A stretch of 30,037 bases of DNA from Chara braunii (GCA_003427395.1 BFEA01000200.1:1018614-1048650); one strand, 5' to 3'; positions 20,155-30,037 are shown, numbered from the stretch's first letter. The notes: a model not told the origin generated them from the sequence alone. Translations and numbers: made by a program.

Positions 20155-20197
<43 letters not shown>
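19891..20197. other. AT-rich low-complexity DNA ending in a 38-T run
   Basis: A/T-rich sequence with ATA and TA runs, then repeated GGATTTTTT units (20118-20145) and 38 consecutive T at 20160-20197. No gene is supported; the frames here are homopolymer artefacts. The T run may be the poly(A) tail of a minus-strand retroposed sequence that includes the GC-rich block to its right. Confidence 0.6.
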
Positions 20198-20198
<1 letters not shown>

Positions 20199-20290
20199 GA
20201 CCTTCCGTACTCCTTGCACGGGCTGGCCACCCGAGACCCGGGCGGCCCAGCTGGTCGCCTAGCGTTCGGGTCTTTGAGGACTCCATTCTC
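20198..20290. repeat. GC-rich block sharing a 28-bp motif with the right end
   Basis: The 28 bp at 20235-20262, beginning GACCCGGGCGGCCC, match 29993-30020 at 25 positions in the same orientation. CGGCCCAGCTGG within it fits 11 of 12 positions of the Pol III A box, and GGC/GCC around it could form a short D-like stem. It directly follows a 38-T run. A dispersed tRNA-related repeat is possible, but no B box was found at the right distance. Confidence 0.45.
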
Positions 20291-22584
20291 CCCTCAAATA
20301 TGCATCATAAGGAAAGAGAAAGAATCTATGAGGAGGGAAGAAACATATATATATATTTTTTTAAGACCAAGGTGTCGTAGAGGCCAAGGACCAAAAACGT
20401 GATGTTTCACTTCTCCTGAAACAAAAAAAAGTATTCACCTCATGCTCACCATAAAAAAACAACCTTGAAAATTGATGGCACAACTTGAAAACTCATATTC
20501 AAAAAGTCCATGACCCAAACGAAATTGAAATTAGTTATAAAAATATAGCTGATGGTATTCAGGGTCCCGTGGTTATCAATTTTCTTCATTCAGCCACAAC
20601 TAAAACATATTGCAGGGAAGCTTTTCAGGTAATCTCCCCTTAAAGAGTATGAAGAAGCGCCTAAATTAAATAATATTAGAAAAAACTACGACGCAGTCAG
20701 GGTTTAAGTTTCAAAATGCACTTGAGGTAAAATGGTCGGTAATGGTGAATGTATCCAAACTAGGTTTCGGGTCTGGTGAGGTCACGTGGGGGTGTGGGGG
20801 GGTGTTGTATTCGCAACATTGTGTGAAGCGCAATTTCAAACTTTTTTCGTGACTGCGCTGAAGTTACCCCTAATATAAAATTCAGTACACGAAGGAACTG
20901 GAAAAATAAAATCCCTGACTTCTTGGAATGACCACTGAAAAATTAGTTGAAGCTTTACCTCCTAAAGCTAGTCTGGGAAGAATAGGTCGACATCGTACAA
21001 GGAATAATTATCCTTAACAATATGTTGTTTATATAGTAGAGGTATTGAAAGTTATGAAAGAAAATCAGTTTGAAGTACATGTATGAAAAAAAAGGATGGG
21101 GAAAGTGATGGTTAATGAAAATATTTTTTAACTTATTTTATTATCTTGTTAATGAAGGCAAAAGTGTCTACTTTAAGTTACCCTTTTGTTTTTTGTCATT
21201 CAAATGAAAATTTAAATTCTTCATGATAAGAAAACAATCTGACATACATGAATTAGAAAATAATAAGAGAAGATAATGCAAGACTTTTGTAATGACAAAT
21301 GATTTTTTCGCACTATCAACTAATATAGGGACATTTTTTGGTGCAGTGAAGTACAATCTTGATTTTTACTTTTAATATTATGGAGATTTTTGTCTATTGG
21401 TCTCATAAATTAAGATTTTGTAGTGACAAGGTATTTAAATGCCTACTTGTGAAAGATTGTGAGAGGTTCTTAGGAGTGCAGATTCATATATTTAATACCA
21501 AGAAACAAACAAGAACATCAATTGGTTATAAAGTTATTGCAAGACTAGGGAGAGTCTTAAACACTACTATTTAGTACTTTGGTTTTCTAGGCAACTATAA
21601 AGGAATGCTTATGACAAGATATTTTTTTTTTTAACAAAATACTAATGAAAAGGTTTACCTGGAGACAATTTGGGCGTTAGGGGACAACAACAAGTAGCGA
21701 CTTGGTATTATGGAATCAAGATTGCAACTCAATGCATCTCGGGCCAAATGGCTTGTCCTTATTTTGATGAACGGGTCGCGTCACCCTTTGATGGATAAGG
21801 TTGTAACCTATAACAATATATGCAAAAAAAAAAAAAAAACTTTCAATACCAGAAAATGTATGAGTGAGATTGTTAACCTGTTTTTTTTTTTTTTTTAACG
21901 GTAAATCACTGATATAAAAAAATATTTTGTCGGCATGATTACGAGTGATACGAGACCAAATTGAACCACCAAAGACTAGGGAGGAAGCATTGAACCAACA
22001 CATTTTTTAAAAATGTTTGGATTGTTCGTAAGAAAGTTACACCATTATTGTCATGACTCCTCTAAAAACTTTGGCCGCATATGGATCTATTGAGAAGTCT
22101 TATCTGTTTGAAATCTGTGAGATAGTGAGTTTGAGATATAGAGAGCCCCTGTAAAATTTAGATATTAACGACATTATTAACGGGGTACTAATTAGAGAGT
22201 GAGGTTAGTGATAGATAGCATCTCTTATGGGTGAAAAATCTTTCATGCGGAACATTCTCGGGTGTATGTTGGTAGGTGGCTAAGAGTGGTGAATTTAAAC
22301 GGCAACTTGATACTCTTAAAGATAAATAATTGGCTATGTGGTAAGGAGGTGACAGTGGTGGAGGCCAACATGAGACAAGGTACCAGTAATAGCACCGTGT
22401 ACCATGCTGGTGGAACAAAATGTCACTTTGAATGCTCAAATGACTTAATGTTATTATAGTTCAGACGGGTTGCAAAAATCATAATAAATTTGACAAATAA
22501 GCATGTAAAATTTTATTATAAACTGCGTGTCTTCCCTCTTCACTCGGGGTGACACATTGTTGAACCTCCAAAAGTGGTGTCTTT
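20291..22584. other. AT-rich stretch without recognisable genes
   Basis: Only short frames occur. A 71-codon plus-strand frame at 21359-21574 reads like protein (ERFLGVQIHIFNTKK), but I cannot tie it to a family. A and T runs at about 21824-21839 and 21882-21896 flank a short interval. No repeats or RNA genes were recognised. Confidence 0.4.
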
Positions 22585-22932
22585 GCAAACACTAACCTTA
22601 GAGGAAAAAAAAAAGTTATATTCAAAAATAAAAATTTTTATTCTCATAATTCGTATCGTAAGCGCACGGTTTGTATTCAAATACTACAATTATACAACAC
22701 ATTACGTTCTATTCGAAATGCCTTTCTATCACAGAAAGGTAGACTAACTTCTAAGTTCGAGGCTCAGGGGTAGTCCATTTTTTTTCTTTCTAATAACAAG
22801 ACTACGGCCAATACCAGTCTTGCGCCTTCAAGGATTGTCCGGCCCCCAAAAAACCTTTGCCTTCCCTTTCAATAATCACTGGGTCTCTACGAACGATCGA
22901 AGTAACGAATGAAGAAAATGACTCAAGTGTAT
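22585..22932. repeat. Dispersed repeat, left copy
   Basis: This segment aligns with 24521-24845 in the same orientation. Shared landmarks in order are GCAAACACTAACCT, GTATTCAAATAC, TTCTATTCGAA, GAGGCTC, CGGCCAATACYRGTC, TACGAACGA and GACTCARGTGTAT. Both copies begin and end at the same landmarks, so the ends look like true element borders. There are no matching terminal inverted repeats, no poly(A) and no coding frame. The family is unknown. Confidence 0.75.
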
Positions 22933-23014
22933 TGCCTTACTGTGAGGGTATAACTGAGTAGCCCATAGTTTGTCTATTGATGTTCACAACCCGTCAAGAG
23001 TGCATGTTATACCC

Positions 23015-23150
23015 CTGAATTATTTTTTTGTCGTTTGACAGTACCAATCAATCCAGGTCCAGGGGATGGTGAATTTGCTTTGGGGGCAATTCATGAGGAA
23101 CAGGCATGTGTTACTTGCGGAGGACCGATAAGTGTCTGTAGAAGGCTGAG
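23015..23150 (+). pseudogene. Possible fragment with NPGP and CxxC motifs
   Basis: A frame read from about 23017 contains INPGPGDGE (NPGP at 23050-23061), then CVTCGGPISVC with Cys codons at 23107, 23116 and 23137. It ends in a stop near 23180. Some LINE and other retroelement proteins have an NPGP translational-skipping motif followed closely by a zinc-finger C-x-x-C. The residues before NPGP (TVPI) do not fit the D-x-E part of that motif. An alternative is an exon after the pyrimidine-rich CAG-like acceptor at 23041. Confidence 0.2.
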
Positions 23151-23862
23151 GATGTCGCCGTTCTCGAGTTTAACATTTTAAAATCGAAACGGTGTGGTTC
23201 CACTTTCTCAAATAGAAGTGCACTTCAAATAGACCGCGTACGCGTTGTATTCGAATACAACATGTATGTTTCTATTTGAATTTCGCCAATAAAAAACTTT
23301 TGTATTCTATTGAAATATTAACTTTTTTTTTTTTTTAAAGGTTAGTATCTGCCCTTGGGGGCTCCTTGGCACTAACATGCTGCTTCTCTCTCTCTCTCTC
23401 ACACACACACATTCACTTACTCTCACATACACACGTGCATACATGTACACACACACACACACTCTTTTGTTTTGTTCCCCCCCCCCCCCAAGAAGTGGAC
23501 CCCGAAAAGAAGTGGGGGGCGTTGGACCGGTCCCCAGGTAGAAGCGGACCCCAAAAAGAAGTGAGGGCATGTGAACTGCAAAAGGGCCCTCAGGCCCAGG
23601 CATTGAGCCCCGTCTTCTCAAAACAGGGAGGTCAGGCACAACGAAATAGGCGTTTTGTAAGAGGCAACTTTGACGATTTTTTGTGCTCGGACGAACACGC
23701 ACAAAAATATGAAATTTTGAGAATCCATAGATGAGGTCGTGTTATTTCCAGAAATAATAATAGAACATTTACAAAAAATCATTTACACTGCGAAATAATC
23801 GTCGCGCCGATTCGGCACATTTTCCATTTTTGCCACTCAGCCATGCCTGGGCCAACTAAAAA
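23151..23862. other. Gene-free stretch with a palindrome and microsatellites
   Basis: Contains the perfect 18-bp palindrome GTTGTATTCGAATACAAC (23244-23261), a T run near 23320-23336, (TC)8 at 23385-23400 joined to (AC)5, (CA)9 at about 23447-23464, and a C run near 23477-23489. The duplicated phrase GAAGYGGACCCC lies at about 23493 and 23542. No gene is supported. Confidence 0.6.
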
Positions 23863-23930
23863 AGTACTCCAAATTCAGCGAGTTTTCACACTCAGAAGAA
23901 TGAGTGAAAAAACCTGAAAATTGGAGTACT
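23863..23930. repeat. 68-nt foldback with 30-nt arms
   Basis: The left arm (23863-23894) and right arm (23901-23930) pair through AGTACTCCAA/TTGGAGTACT (10 perfect bp), then TTCAG/CTGAA, TTTTCAC/GTGAAAA and TCA/TGA, with small bulges between, around the loop GAAGAA. The result is a long imperfect hairpin, with an outline like a small foldback element or a short hairpin RNA precursor. Confidence 0.75.
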
Positions 23931-23987
23931 CGTCTAGGTTACCAATGGTCCTGAGACCGGACGTCTCCACCGGATGTCTCCCCCCCC

Positions 23988-24011
23988 CGTCATCCGGATT
24001 TCCGGACGACG
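23988..24011. repeat. Hairpin next to a CCGGAYGTCTCC duplication
   Basis: CGTCATCCGGA pairs with TCCGGACGACG (10 of 11 positions) across TT. Just upstream, CCGGACGTCTCCA and CCGGATGTCTCCC form a short tandem duplication (~23958-23982). Confidence 0.6.
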
Positions 24012-24404
<393 letters not shown>

Positions 24405-24520
24405 TTAGCTCTTAGTCTCATTGATTTGGCTACCTTAGGGCTGCGTTCCCCGCGCCCACACGGTAGACAATGTGTGTGTGTGTGCGAGCACGCAGTGTGT
24501 CAGTGACCGGGAGCACAAGC

Positions 24521-24845
24521 GCAAACACTAACCTCAGGAAACGAAGGAATGTTCTATTCGAATACAAGAGTTTTTCCTTTTTGAGTGAATTTTTGTATTC
24601 AAATACAACAGGTGCGTTTTGTTCGAAGTGCTGTTGTATTCAAGTGGATCAACTTGAGGCTCGGAGGGCTGTGCACCGTTCTTTTTTTTCCTTTGGAGGA
24701 CCGCGGCCAATACTGGTCCTGAGCCTGCAAGGACTGCCTGTCCCCCTAGAAGCCCCTGCCGGGAATTTTAACACCCTTCCAATGACCATTGGGCCCGTAC
24801 GAACGACCGGTATAATGAATGAAAATGAAAATGACTCAGGTGTAT
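24521..24845. repeat. Dispersed repeat, right copy
   Basis: Homologous to 22585-22932, in direct orientation about 1.9 kb away. This copy keeps more of the palindromic motifs: TTCTATTCGAATACAAG (~24551), TTGTATTCAAATACAAC (~24593) and GTTGTATTCAAG (~24633). It ends exactly where a 25-bp tandem array begins. Confidence 0.75.
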
Positions 24846-24960
24846 GAACGCAACCCTACGAGCTGCGAATAAACGCGACCCTACGAGCTGCGAATAAACG
24901 CAACCCTATGGGCTGCGAGCGAATAGACGACGAATATTGCAACCCTACAATCCGTGAACA
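24846..24960. repeat. 25-bp tandem repeats
   Basis: The unit AACGCRACCCTACGAGCTGCGAAT occurs at about 24847, 24872 and 24897 with a strict 25-bp period, followed by a diverged fourth unit (GCAACCCTACAATCCGTGAA). The array abuts the end of the dispersed repeat. Confidence 0.8.
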
Positions 24961-25947
24961 GGGGTATTTTGAAAAGATGGACCGGTACCGGTATGTGTAA
25001 GGGAATATTGCAAAGATGGTCGGTCCAACAGACGTGAAGGGGATTTTGCAAGGAATTTTTATTGTCGGAAGGGTATTACGCTCCACCCACATCTTTTAGG
25101 GACATTTTGGTATATGTCTCAACTGTGAGAGGTACAACTCAAATGGAGGCCAACCAATAATCTCTCAAGGCCGTCGGCCTTTTAGCGAAAGGGGGGGGAG
25201 TTGTACAGAAAAAAAAAGTTATACAGTTACATAGGGCGTAGGCCCCAACGATAGGTTACTTTTTATTTTATGTTCTGTTGTCGGATTTGTTTATTTTTGA
25301 ATCTCGTCTGTTTGTTTTAGGTAGCGCCATCCGCGGCGTCGGGTCCTCCCGGCGAAAGGGAGCCAAGCAAATTCTCGAGGATAGATCTAGGTAGCACCCC
25401 GCGTCTCTAAGTGTTGGTGGCGGGGTCCGTCTGTGTGATGGGCATGTGCTGGAACGCTGCATGGTTGGGTCGGCAACGCTGAGAAGTGCTGCCTCTCTGT
25501 CAGACACACACAGGCACACAGCCCCACCCACCGACACACGCACCTGCACCCAGACAGCCCCACACAGGCGCCCACCCAGCCCCCTCCTCGCCCCTTCCTC
25601 TCCCGCCAAACACACACACACAAACCCAGTCTTTCATACATATCCAGTGCCTTCCTCAATTCTGCAGACATGGTGGGGTTGGGGTGATCAAAGGAATGGA
25701 TTGGACAGGTCGACGACTGTCGCGATCGCAGTCCGGTCTGACGTGATCTCAGTCCGGTCTGTCGTTCGGTCCGCCGATCGATCAACGAATATCAATTAGC
25801 AGATGACCATTGTCGATTGATTGATTGGAAAAACAGAGTACATAGGATGGGTGGTTTTCCGTGAAAAAAAGAGTCAGAGCGGAGAACTCGGTGCTCCAGC
25901 GTGGCGCTATGCGCATCGTCCGGTCGTTGCTTCTCTGTTAGGTTGTG
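24961..25947 (+). promoter_or_regulatory. Upstream region of the KEA-like gene
   Basis: No gene is recognised here, so it should contain the promoter and 5' UTR of the next gene, though no TATA box or transcription start can be assigned. It holds the palindrome ACCGGTACCGGT (24981-24992), the hairpin AAGGCC/GGCCTT (~25169-25183), CA-rich sequence at about 25500-25625, and a 21-bp tandem unit with CAGTCCGGTCTG at 25729-25740 and 25750-25761. Three short ATG frames precede the start: 25803-25820, 25847-25864 and 25909-25941. The last is in frame with the main ORF and stops 6 nt before it. The pyrimidine-rich stretch ending TTAG at 25941 could instead be a splice acceptor. Confidence 0.4.
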
Positions 25948-28900
25948 ATGGCTTGTCAACTGGCTGTTGTGTCCCGACCGGGGGGGGCTGTCGGGATCGC
26001 CGGGACATGGGAGAGCAACAGCGGGCGATCATCGGGGACGGGGAGACGCGCAGCTGCGGCTGCTGCTGGGGGCGGGGGGGCGGCACGGGGTGGGGTGTTT
26101 CTGGGCGGGAGGGGGAGGCGCGCAGCGCCGCCAGCTGCCGGGTGTTGCGACGCTTGTCAGCGTAGCGGGATATCCGGTCGGGATCTCTACGGCCACGCGG
26201 AGGATCAGCTGCGGCAAACGTGTTGCTCCCGCGGACACCGCTTTCTCAATTCCAGCTTCGTGTTGACGTCACCCAGCTGCGTTGCGACAACGTCCTCCGG
26301 CGGCAGACGAAGATCTGAAGTGCGCCAATGGGTGGTAGTGAAAGCGCGCAAGCGGGTCGGGGGAGGCCACTGCAGAGTTGGACGTTCGGAGACGGAGAGA
26401 GACGCTGAGCAGACAGGATTGATCGGGTTCGCCGTCGGGGCCGACTATATACGTCAGCAAACGAAGTGGAGAGTCGATGTAGCAGGTGCTAAGAGCGGCG
26501 CAGATGGGGGGAGAAGGAGGGGAGGCTTGGAAGGCGGGGCATATGGCGGGAGGAGAAGAAGAAGCTTGGAAGGTTGCCCTGGCCGTTGGCAATCTGTCGT
26601 TTTGCGGAGTGCTGAGGACAACAATCAGGAGGTATCATGGCCCTTAACAGTAGAGGATGGCGATGGTGTTTCCCTGGCCACGGGTGAAGGGATCGAGTCC
26701 CTGACCTCCTCAACGTCCTCATCCTTGTCCTCCCCATCTTCCTCGTCCTTGTCCTTGTCCTCCTCCTCCTCCTCCTCAGGCAGCTTGATCCAGCCGATGG
26801 CGGCGGGTTCCTGGACAGCTGTTGGTGATAATGATGTCAACGGCTCCTCCTCCTCCTCCTCCTCCTCCCCGTCCTCCTCCTCTTCTCCTTCTTCTTCCTC
26901 TTATTCGTCTGGATCGCAGGGCTCCATAGTCGCCGATTCGCTGACGGGAGAGGTTGAGAAGGATTCCACATCCACGTCCAGAGGGAATGAGGTTGCGGGG
27001 AGGGGAAATAATGGTAATGCTTCTCCATCTGCTGCCGCGGTAATGGCGGAAGCGGAAGCGGAAGCGGAAGACGAAGAGGGAGATAGCAGCGATGATGAGA
27101 AAGAGGAGGTGATGAAGCCTGTGGAGGTGATGCGGGAGCTCCTTAGAGCCGCGGTAGAGGAGTTGGAACTACTGAGAGCGCACAGCGGGGCGCTAGAATC
27201 TGAGGCGCAGGCTGTAGCTGAGCGCGCGGTGTCCCTGCGGGAGGAGGCGGAGAAGATGGAGCTCGAGTCGGATGCTGCTAAAGCGGCGGCGGAAGAAGCG
27301 GCTGCTGCTGAGCTCGAGAGTGGAAACCTGTTCCAGCAAGTTCAAGCGCAATACGTCGCGGCGGTGGAGAAGGTGAGAGAGGCGGAGGCGGATCTTGCGC
27401 AGGCAATCAGAGAAGCGCGAGCTTGGGAGGAAGAGGTAAGAGAGAAAGAGGACGACGAGGTCGGAGATGATGACGACGAAGCTGTTGCCGCCATCGCCAC
27501 AGCGTCGGTCGAAGGCGATGAAGGTAATCTGCTGACGACCGACAAGGAGAAGGAAGGTGAGACGGAGGAGAAAAATGGCCAGTCAGAGACGACACTGGAG
27601 GAAGACGGAGCTAAGGGGGGCGAAGAAGGCGGGGAGGGTGAAAGTGTGGCTGTGGCTGCTTCTGTCGTTGGAGAGAAGGGCGGGGAGGTGGCTGAGGAGG
27701 CGGAAGATCCGGGGCGAGTCGAGAAGGGCGCGGACGAGGCTGCTGAAGATGACGCAGGAGAGGGCGGAAAGAACACCGGGATGGCGATGATCGGGAGGGA
27801 GGAGAAGGAGCGGGATGAGGAGGAGGAGGAGGAGGAGGAGGAGAAGGAAGAGGAAGAGGAAGTGCTGAAGGTCAGCTCCGGTTATGCGGTGATGGTGGAG
27901 AGGTTGAGGCTAGAGGCTGTAGCGATTGAGAAGCAGATGGTCGAAGCGAGGGAGGCTGCGCAGCGAGCCGCGGCGAAGGCGCAGATGTTGCGCGACGAGG
28001 CGGAATCAGCCGGGGAGAGAGCGCGCGCGGCTTGGGCGGAGGCGACGAGCGCGGAAGAACTGGTAGGAGAGGCAATGCTGCGCGCGGAGATGGCAGTAGC
28101 GGAGGAAGTGGAGGCTTGCCACAGGGTGAGTGATGCGGAGATCGCTCTGCAGAAGGCGGAGAAGTTGGCGGCGCAGGTGGAGAGCGCAGCGGCCACCTTG
28201 GCGGCAGCGGAAGCGGAGGAAAAGAAGGCTTTGGAGTTGGCGCAGGCGCAGGTCGGAGGCGGGGGGACCCTTGGGAAGGACGCGCCAGAGGAGGGGCCGC
28301 TCACAATGGTCGATGTTCGGTTCGCTGACGACGAGGAGGCTAGCGAAGTGGTCGTCTTGGACCGTGATGAGGATAAGGGAGGAGAGGAGGGGAGGCAGGA
28401 GGGGAGGGAGGACACGTCAGAAGGGGAAGATGGCCACGGAATGACACTGATCTCGGAGGTGAAGGCAAGCGATATGCTGGGGAAAACGACAACGATCGAA
28501 GCCGACGAGATGGGGGGCCCAAGCAATGAGGAGACGAAGGTGGGCAGCGCAATTGTCGAAGAGGGCCGTGGTTTGGCGGCGGCGGCGGCGGCAGAGGCGG
28601 CGCCGCCCCCAAGTGCTCCCGATGGAGAAAGTAAGAAGTGGGAGCGCATCGCCGGATTGGCGACCGAAGTGAGCGGAAATGGAGTATTAGGAGAGGTGGT
28701 GGATGATCTCGTTGATCTTGGGTTGGCGGCAAAGATCGAGTCCTCTCCTTCGTCGCTGATCTTGGGCAGCGGGGCAGGAGGTATCGTGGAGGAGAAAGGG
28801 GTCCGAAAGAAGGAAAAAGACAAGGACAAAACGAGTGGAATGTCGCTCGTCCTTTCGTCGCCATCTCCTCAGACGCCGACAAAGCGCGAGAAGGAGAGTG

Positions 28901-29249
28901 ATGGTGGCTTGTTAGGTGTGGGCACAGTCTTAACGGGGGGGAAGGATTCTGCCACCGCCGTGCTCCCTTCTCCTCCTCCTCCTCCTGCTCCTTCTTCTTC
29001 TTCTTCATCTGCTGCGGCTGCGGCTGCTGCTGTGTCTCCTCCGCTCTCTGCCTCAGTCCCGATCCCGACCAGCGGCACTACGACGACTCTGGTGCCGTAC
29101 ACGTCGCCGAAGCAGAAATCGGCGGCAACAACAAAAGGCGTCAGCGAGGGAAAGGCAACCTCCGCCGTTGGACTCGGTGAAAAACTGAGGGCTTTTGTAA
29201 AGGAACACACAGTGAAGATTCTGCTTGCTGCGGCTCTCCTGGCAGCTGG
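25948..29249 (+). CDS. KEA1/KEA2-like chloroplast K+ efflux antiporter, N-terminal exon (partial)
   Basis: KEA1/2 are K+/H+ antiporters of the chloroplast inner envelope with a long N-terminal domain before the membrane part. The ATG at 25948 is the first in frame after TAG 25939-25941 and has G at -3 and +4. The 1100 codons show an Arg/Ala/Ser-rich, acid-poor start fitting a transit peptide, Ser-rich tracts (~253-280, 300-327), an acidic patch (~365-388) and a helical segment ~392-491 (RELLRAAVEELELLR). An acidic run (~618-638), a second coiled coil ~645-769 and a Pro/Ser/Ala tract (~1008-1035) follow. EACHRVSDAEIALQKAEK (~723-739) closely resembles KEA1 as I recall it (EATQRVNDAEIALQRAEK). 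The exon ends with a hydrophobic segment, VKILLAAALLAA, like the KEA1 segment before its antiporter domain. The exchanger and KTN domains are outside the window. The domain is about twice the Arabidopsis length, mainly through low-complexity insertions. Confidence 0.7.
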
Positions 29250-29255
29250 GTAAGC
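29250..29255 (+). other. 5' splice site of the KEA-like exon
   Basis: GG|GTAAGC interrupts a Gly codon after its second base, and the unspliced frame meets TAA at 29251-29253. In KEA1 a Gly follows the same hydrophobic segment, which supports splicing here rather than a true stop. Confidence 0.7.
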
Positions 29256-29484
29256 TCCTCGCCATCCCTCGGCAAGGGCGTGCGGCTCGGGTAGAGTTCG
29301 ATTCATTTCCATCTCATTACAAAAATTTCACGAGGAAAATTCATCAAATCAATTAATGAATTTAATAAATCACGAGGAAAATTCATTAAATCAATTAAAT
29401 CGATTGATCAAATCAAAGTAACTCAATTAGAATGCAGTAAGAAGGATAAGGGTAATGACCCCGATGTCTGTGTTTCTTTTATGC

Positions 29485-29548
29485 ATCACTGTTGTAATCT
29501 TTTTTTTTTTTTTTTTTTAATTATTATTTTTATCACTGTTGTAATCTT
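29485..29548. repeat. 17-bp direct repeat flanking a T-rich insert
   Basis: ATCACTGTTGTAATCTT occurs at 29485-29501 and, identically, at 29532-29548. Between them is a 30-bp T-rich segment (17 T, then AATTATTATTTTT). This is the layout of a LINE-type target-site duplication around an insertion consisting of little more than a poly(A) tail on the minus strand. Confidence 0.6.
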
Positions 29549-29992
29549 GTCTTGTATCATTTATGTACAGAAGGGGGGGGGGGGGGGACGGTGGACCCGG
29601 CGGTTTCCAGAAAGTCCCGCTCCTCACTAATAGATGGAACCCCTGTAAGGTGGGTACTGCTCAGGAATGCTTGTATCACCCTCATCAATAACCCCCACCG
29701 GAGGTTATTTTAAAAGAAAAGGAAAAATAAGAAGAATGCAGTATGGATAAGGATAAGGATAAAAAAGAAAAGGCCAAAGAATCCATTTATCTGAGCTGGA
29801 TTTGTTCAGAACTGGTGTTTTTTTGGTTAACGGGGAACAAGCTGTCGAGGCTTTGGCCGCGATGTTAGTCTCCTCGCGAGCGGGTGAAGCTTCTAGTCAA
29901 TTGATCACATTTTTAAAATCCATTAAAAAAAAAGGAATTTTACTCGTTTGGTGGCCAGGTACGTTCGATCCAATATCGAATATCGACAAGGT

Positions 29993-30020
29993 GACCCGGG
30001 CGGCCCGGCTGGTAGCCCAG
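29993..30020. repeat. 28-bp motif shared with 20235-20262
   Basis: Matches the earlier block at 25 of 28 positions in the same orientation. CGGCCCGGCTGG fits 10 of 12 A-box positions. The element, if any, runs off the right edge. Confidence 0.5.
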
Positions 30021-30037
30021 AACAAGACGCCAGGTAC

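Larger units (their letters stand above)
29250..30037 (+). other. Start of the KEA intron: AT-rich, with small repeats
   Basis: A 42-bp-spaced duplication (CACGAGGAAAATTCAT at 29329 and 29371) is followed by a T run at 29500-29518 framed by a 17-bp direct repeat, and by 15 G at 29573-29587. Near the end are GCCAGGTAC at about 29954 and at the window end, and the 28-bp motif at 29993-30020 shared with 20235-20262. No acceptor or second exon is recognised. Confidence 0.55.

Noticed and set aside
21359-21574. Possible copia-type reverse transcriptase fragment
   Set aside because: Only a loose resemblance (RFLGVQIHIF); no YVDD, no RNase H motif and no LTRs nearby.
27882-28829. Long minus-strand frame (315 codons) opposite the KEA exon
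   Set aside because: It is the antisense shadow of a GC-rich exon with biased codons; its Ser/Ala/Pro-rich translation has no motif. The same applies to the minus frames at 27342-27776 and 28340-29008.

Overview
The window looks like nuclear DNA of a plant-lineage eukaryote with a repeat-rich genome. It has one long GC-rich protein-coding exon at the right end. The other ~25 kb are mostly decayed non-LTR retrotransposons, long homopolymer and dinucleotide tracts, minisatellites, tRNA-like repeats and AT-rich DNA with no recognisable genes. The exon resembles the N-terminal part of the chloroplast K+/H+ antiporters KEA1/KEA2, which points to a streptophyte (green alga or land plant). A large-genome charophyte such as Chara is my guess from overall appearance and cannot be proved from this window.

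Layout. 1-1682: no secure gene; one possible exon at the extreme left. 1683-7997 (+): LINE copy A, a nearly full-length L1-type element with ORF1, ORF2 (endonuclease, reverse transcriptase, zinc-binding C-terminus), a 3' UTR with tandem stem-loops and a 29-A tail; all its ORFs are broken. 7998-8345: a short coding-like frame trapped between two LINE tails. 8346 to ~9880 (-): LINE copy B, a 5'-truncated relative placed tail-to-tail with A. ~9880-15160: degenerate DNA with hairpins, a 51-bp minisatellite, three long T runs and a cluster of tRNA-like promoter boxes and hairpins. ~15160-19560 (-): LINE copy C, with the ORF1 end and most of ORF2. ~19575-19890 (+): LINE copy D, only a 3' UTR and poly(A). 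19891-25947: AT-rich DNA, a direct pair of ~330-bp repeats, palindromes, a 68-nt foldback, a (CT)53 tract and 25-bp tandem repeats. 25948-29249 (+): KEA1/2-like exon 1, ending at a GTAAGC donor; the antiporter membrane domain would lie beyond the window. 29250-30037: start of the intron.

The LINE copies belong to one family or close subfamilies. Comparing them supplies most of the annotation: stops in A fall where C keeps coding residues, and the A and B 3' ends share the same terminal motifs. There is no operon-like organisation. The only probable functional host gene is the KEA-like one. The less explained signals are the repeated stem-loops in the LINE 3' UTR, the hairpin and tRNA-box cluster at 14.3-14.8 kb, the 68-nt foldback at 23.9 kb, the paired repeat with GTATTCGAATAC-type palindromes, and a 17-bp direct repeat flanking a bare T-rich insert in the KEA intron.
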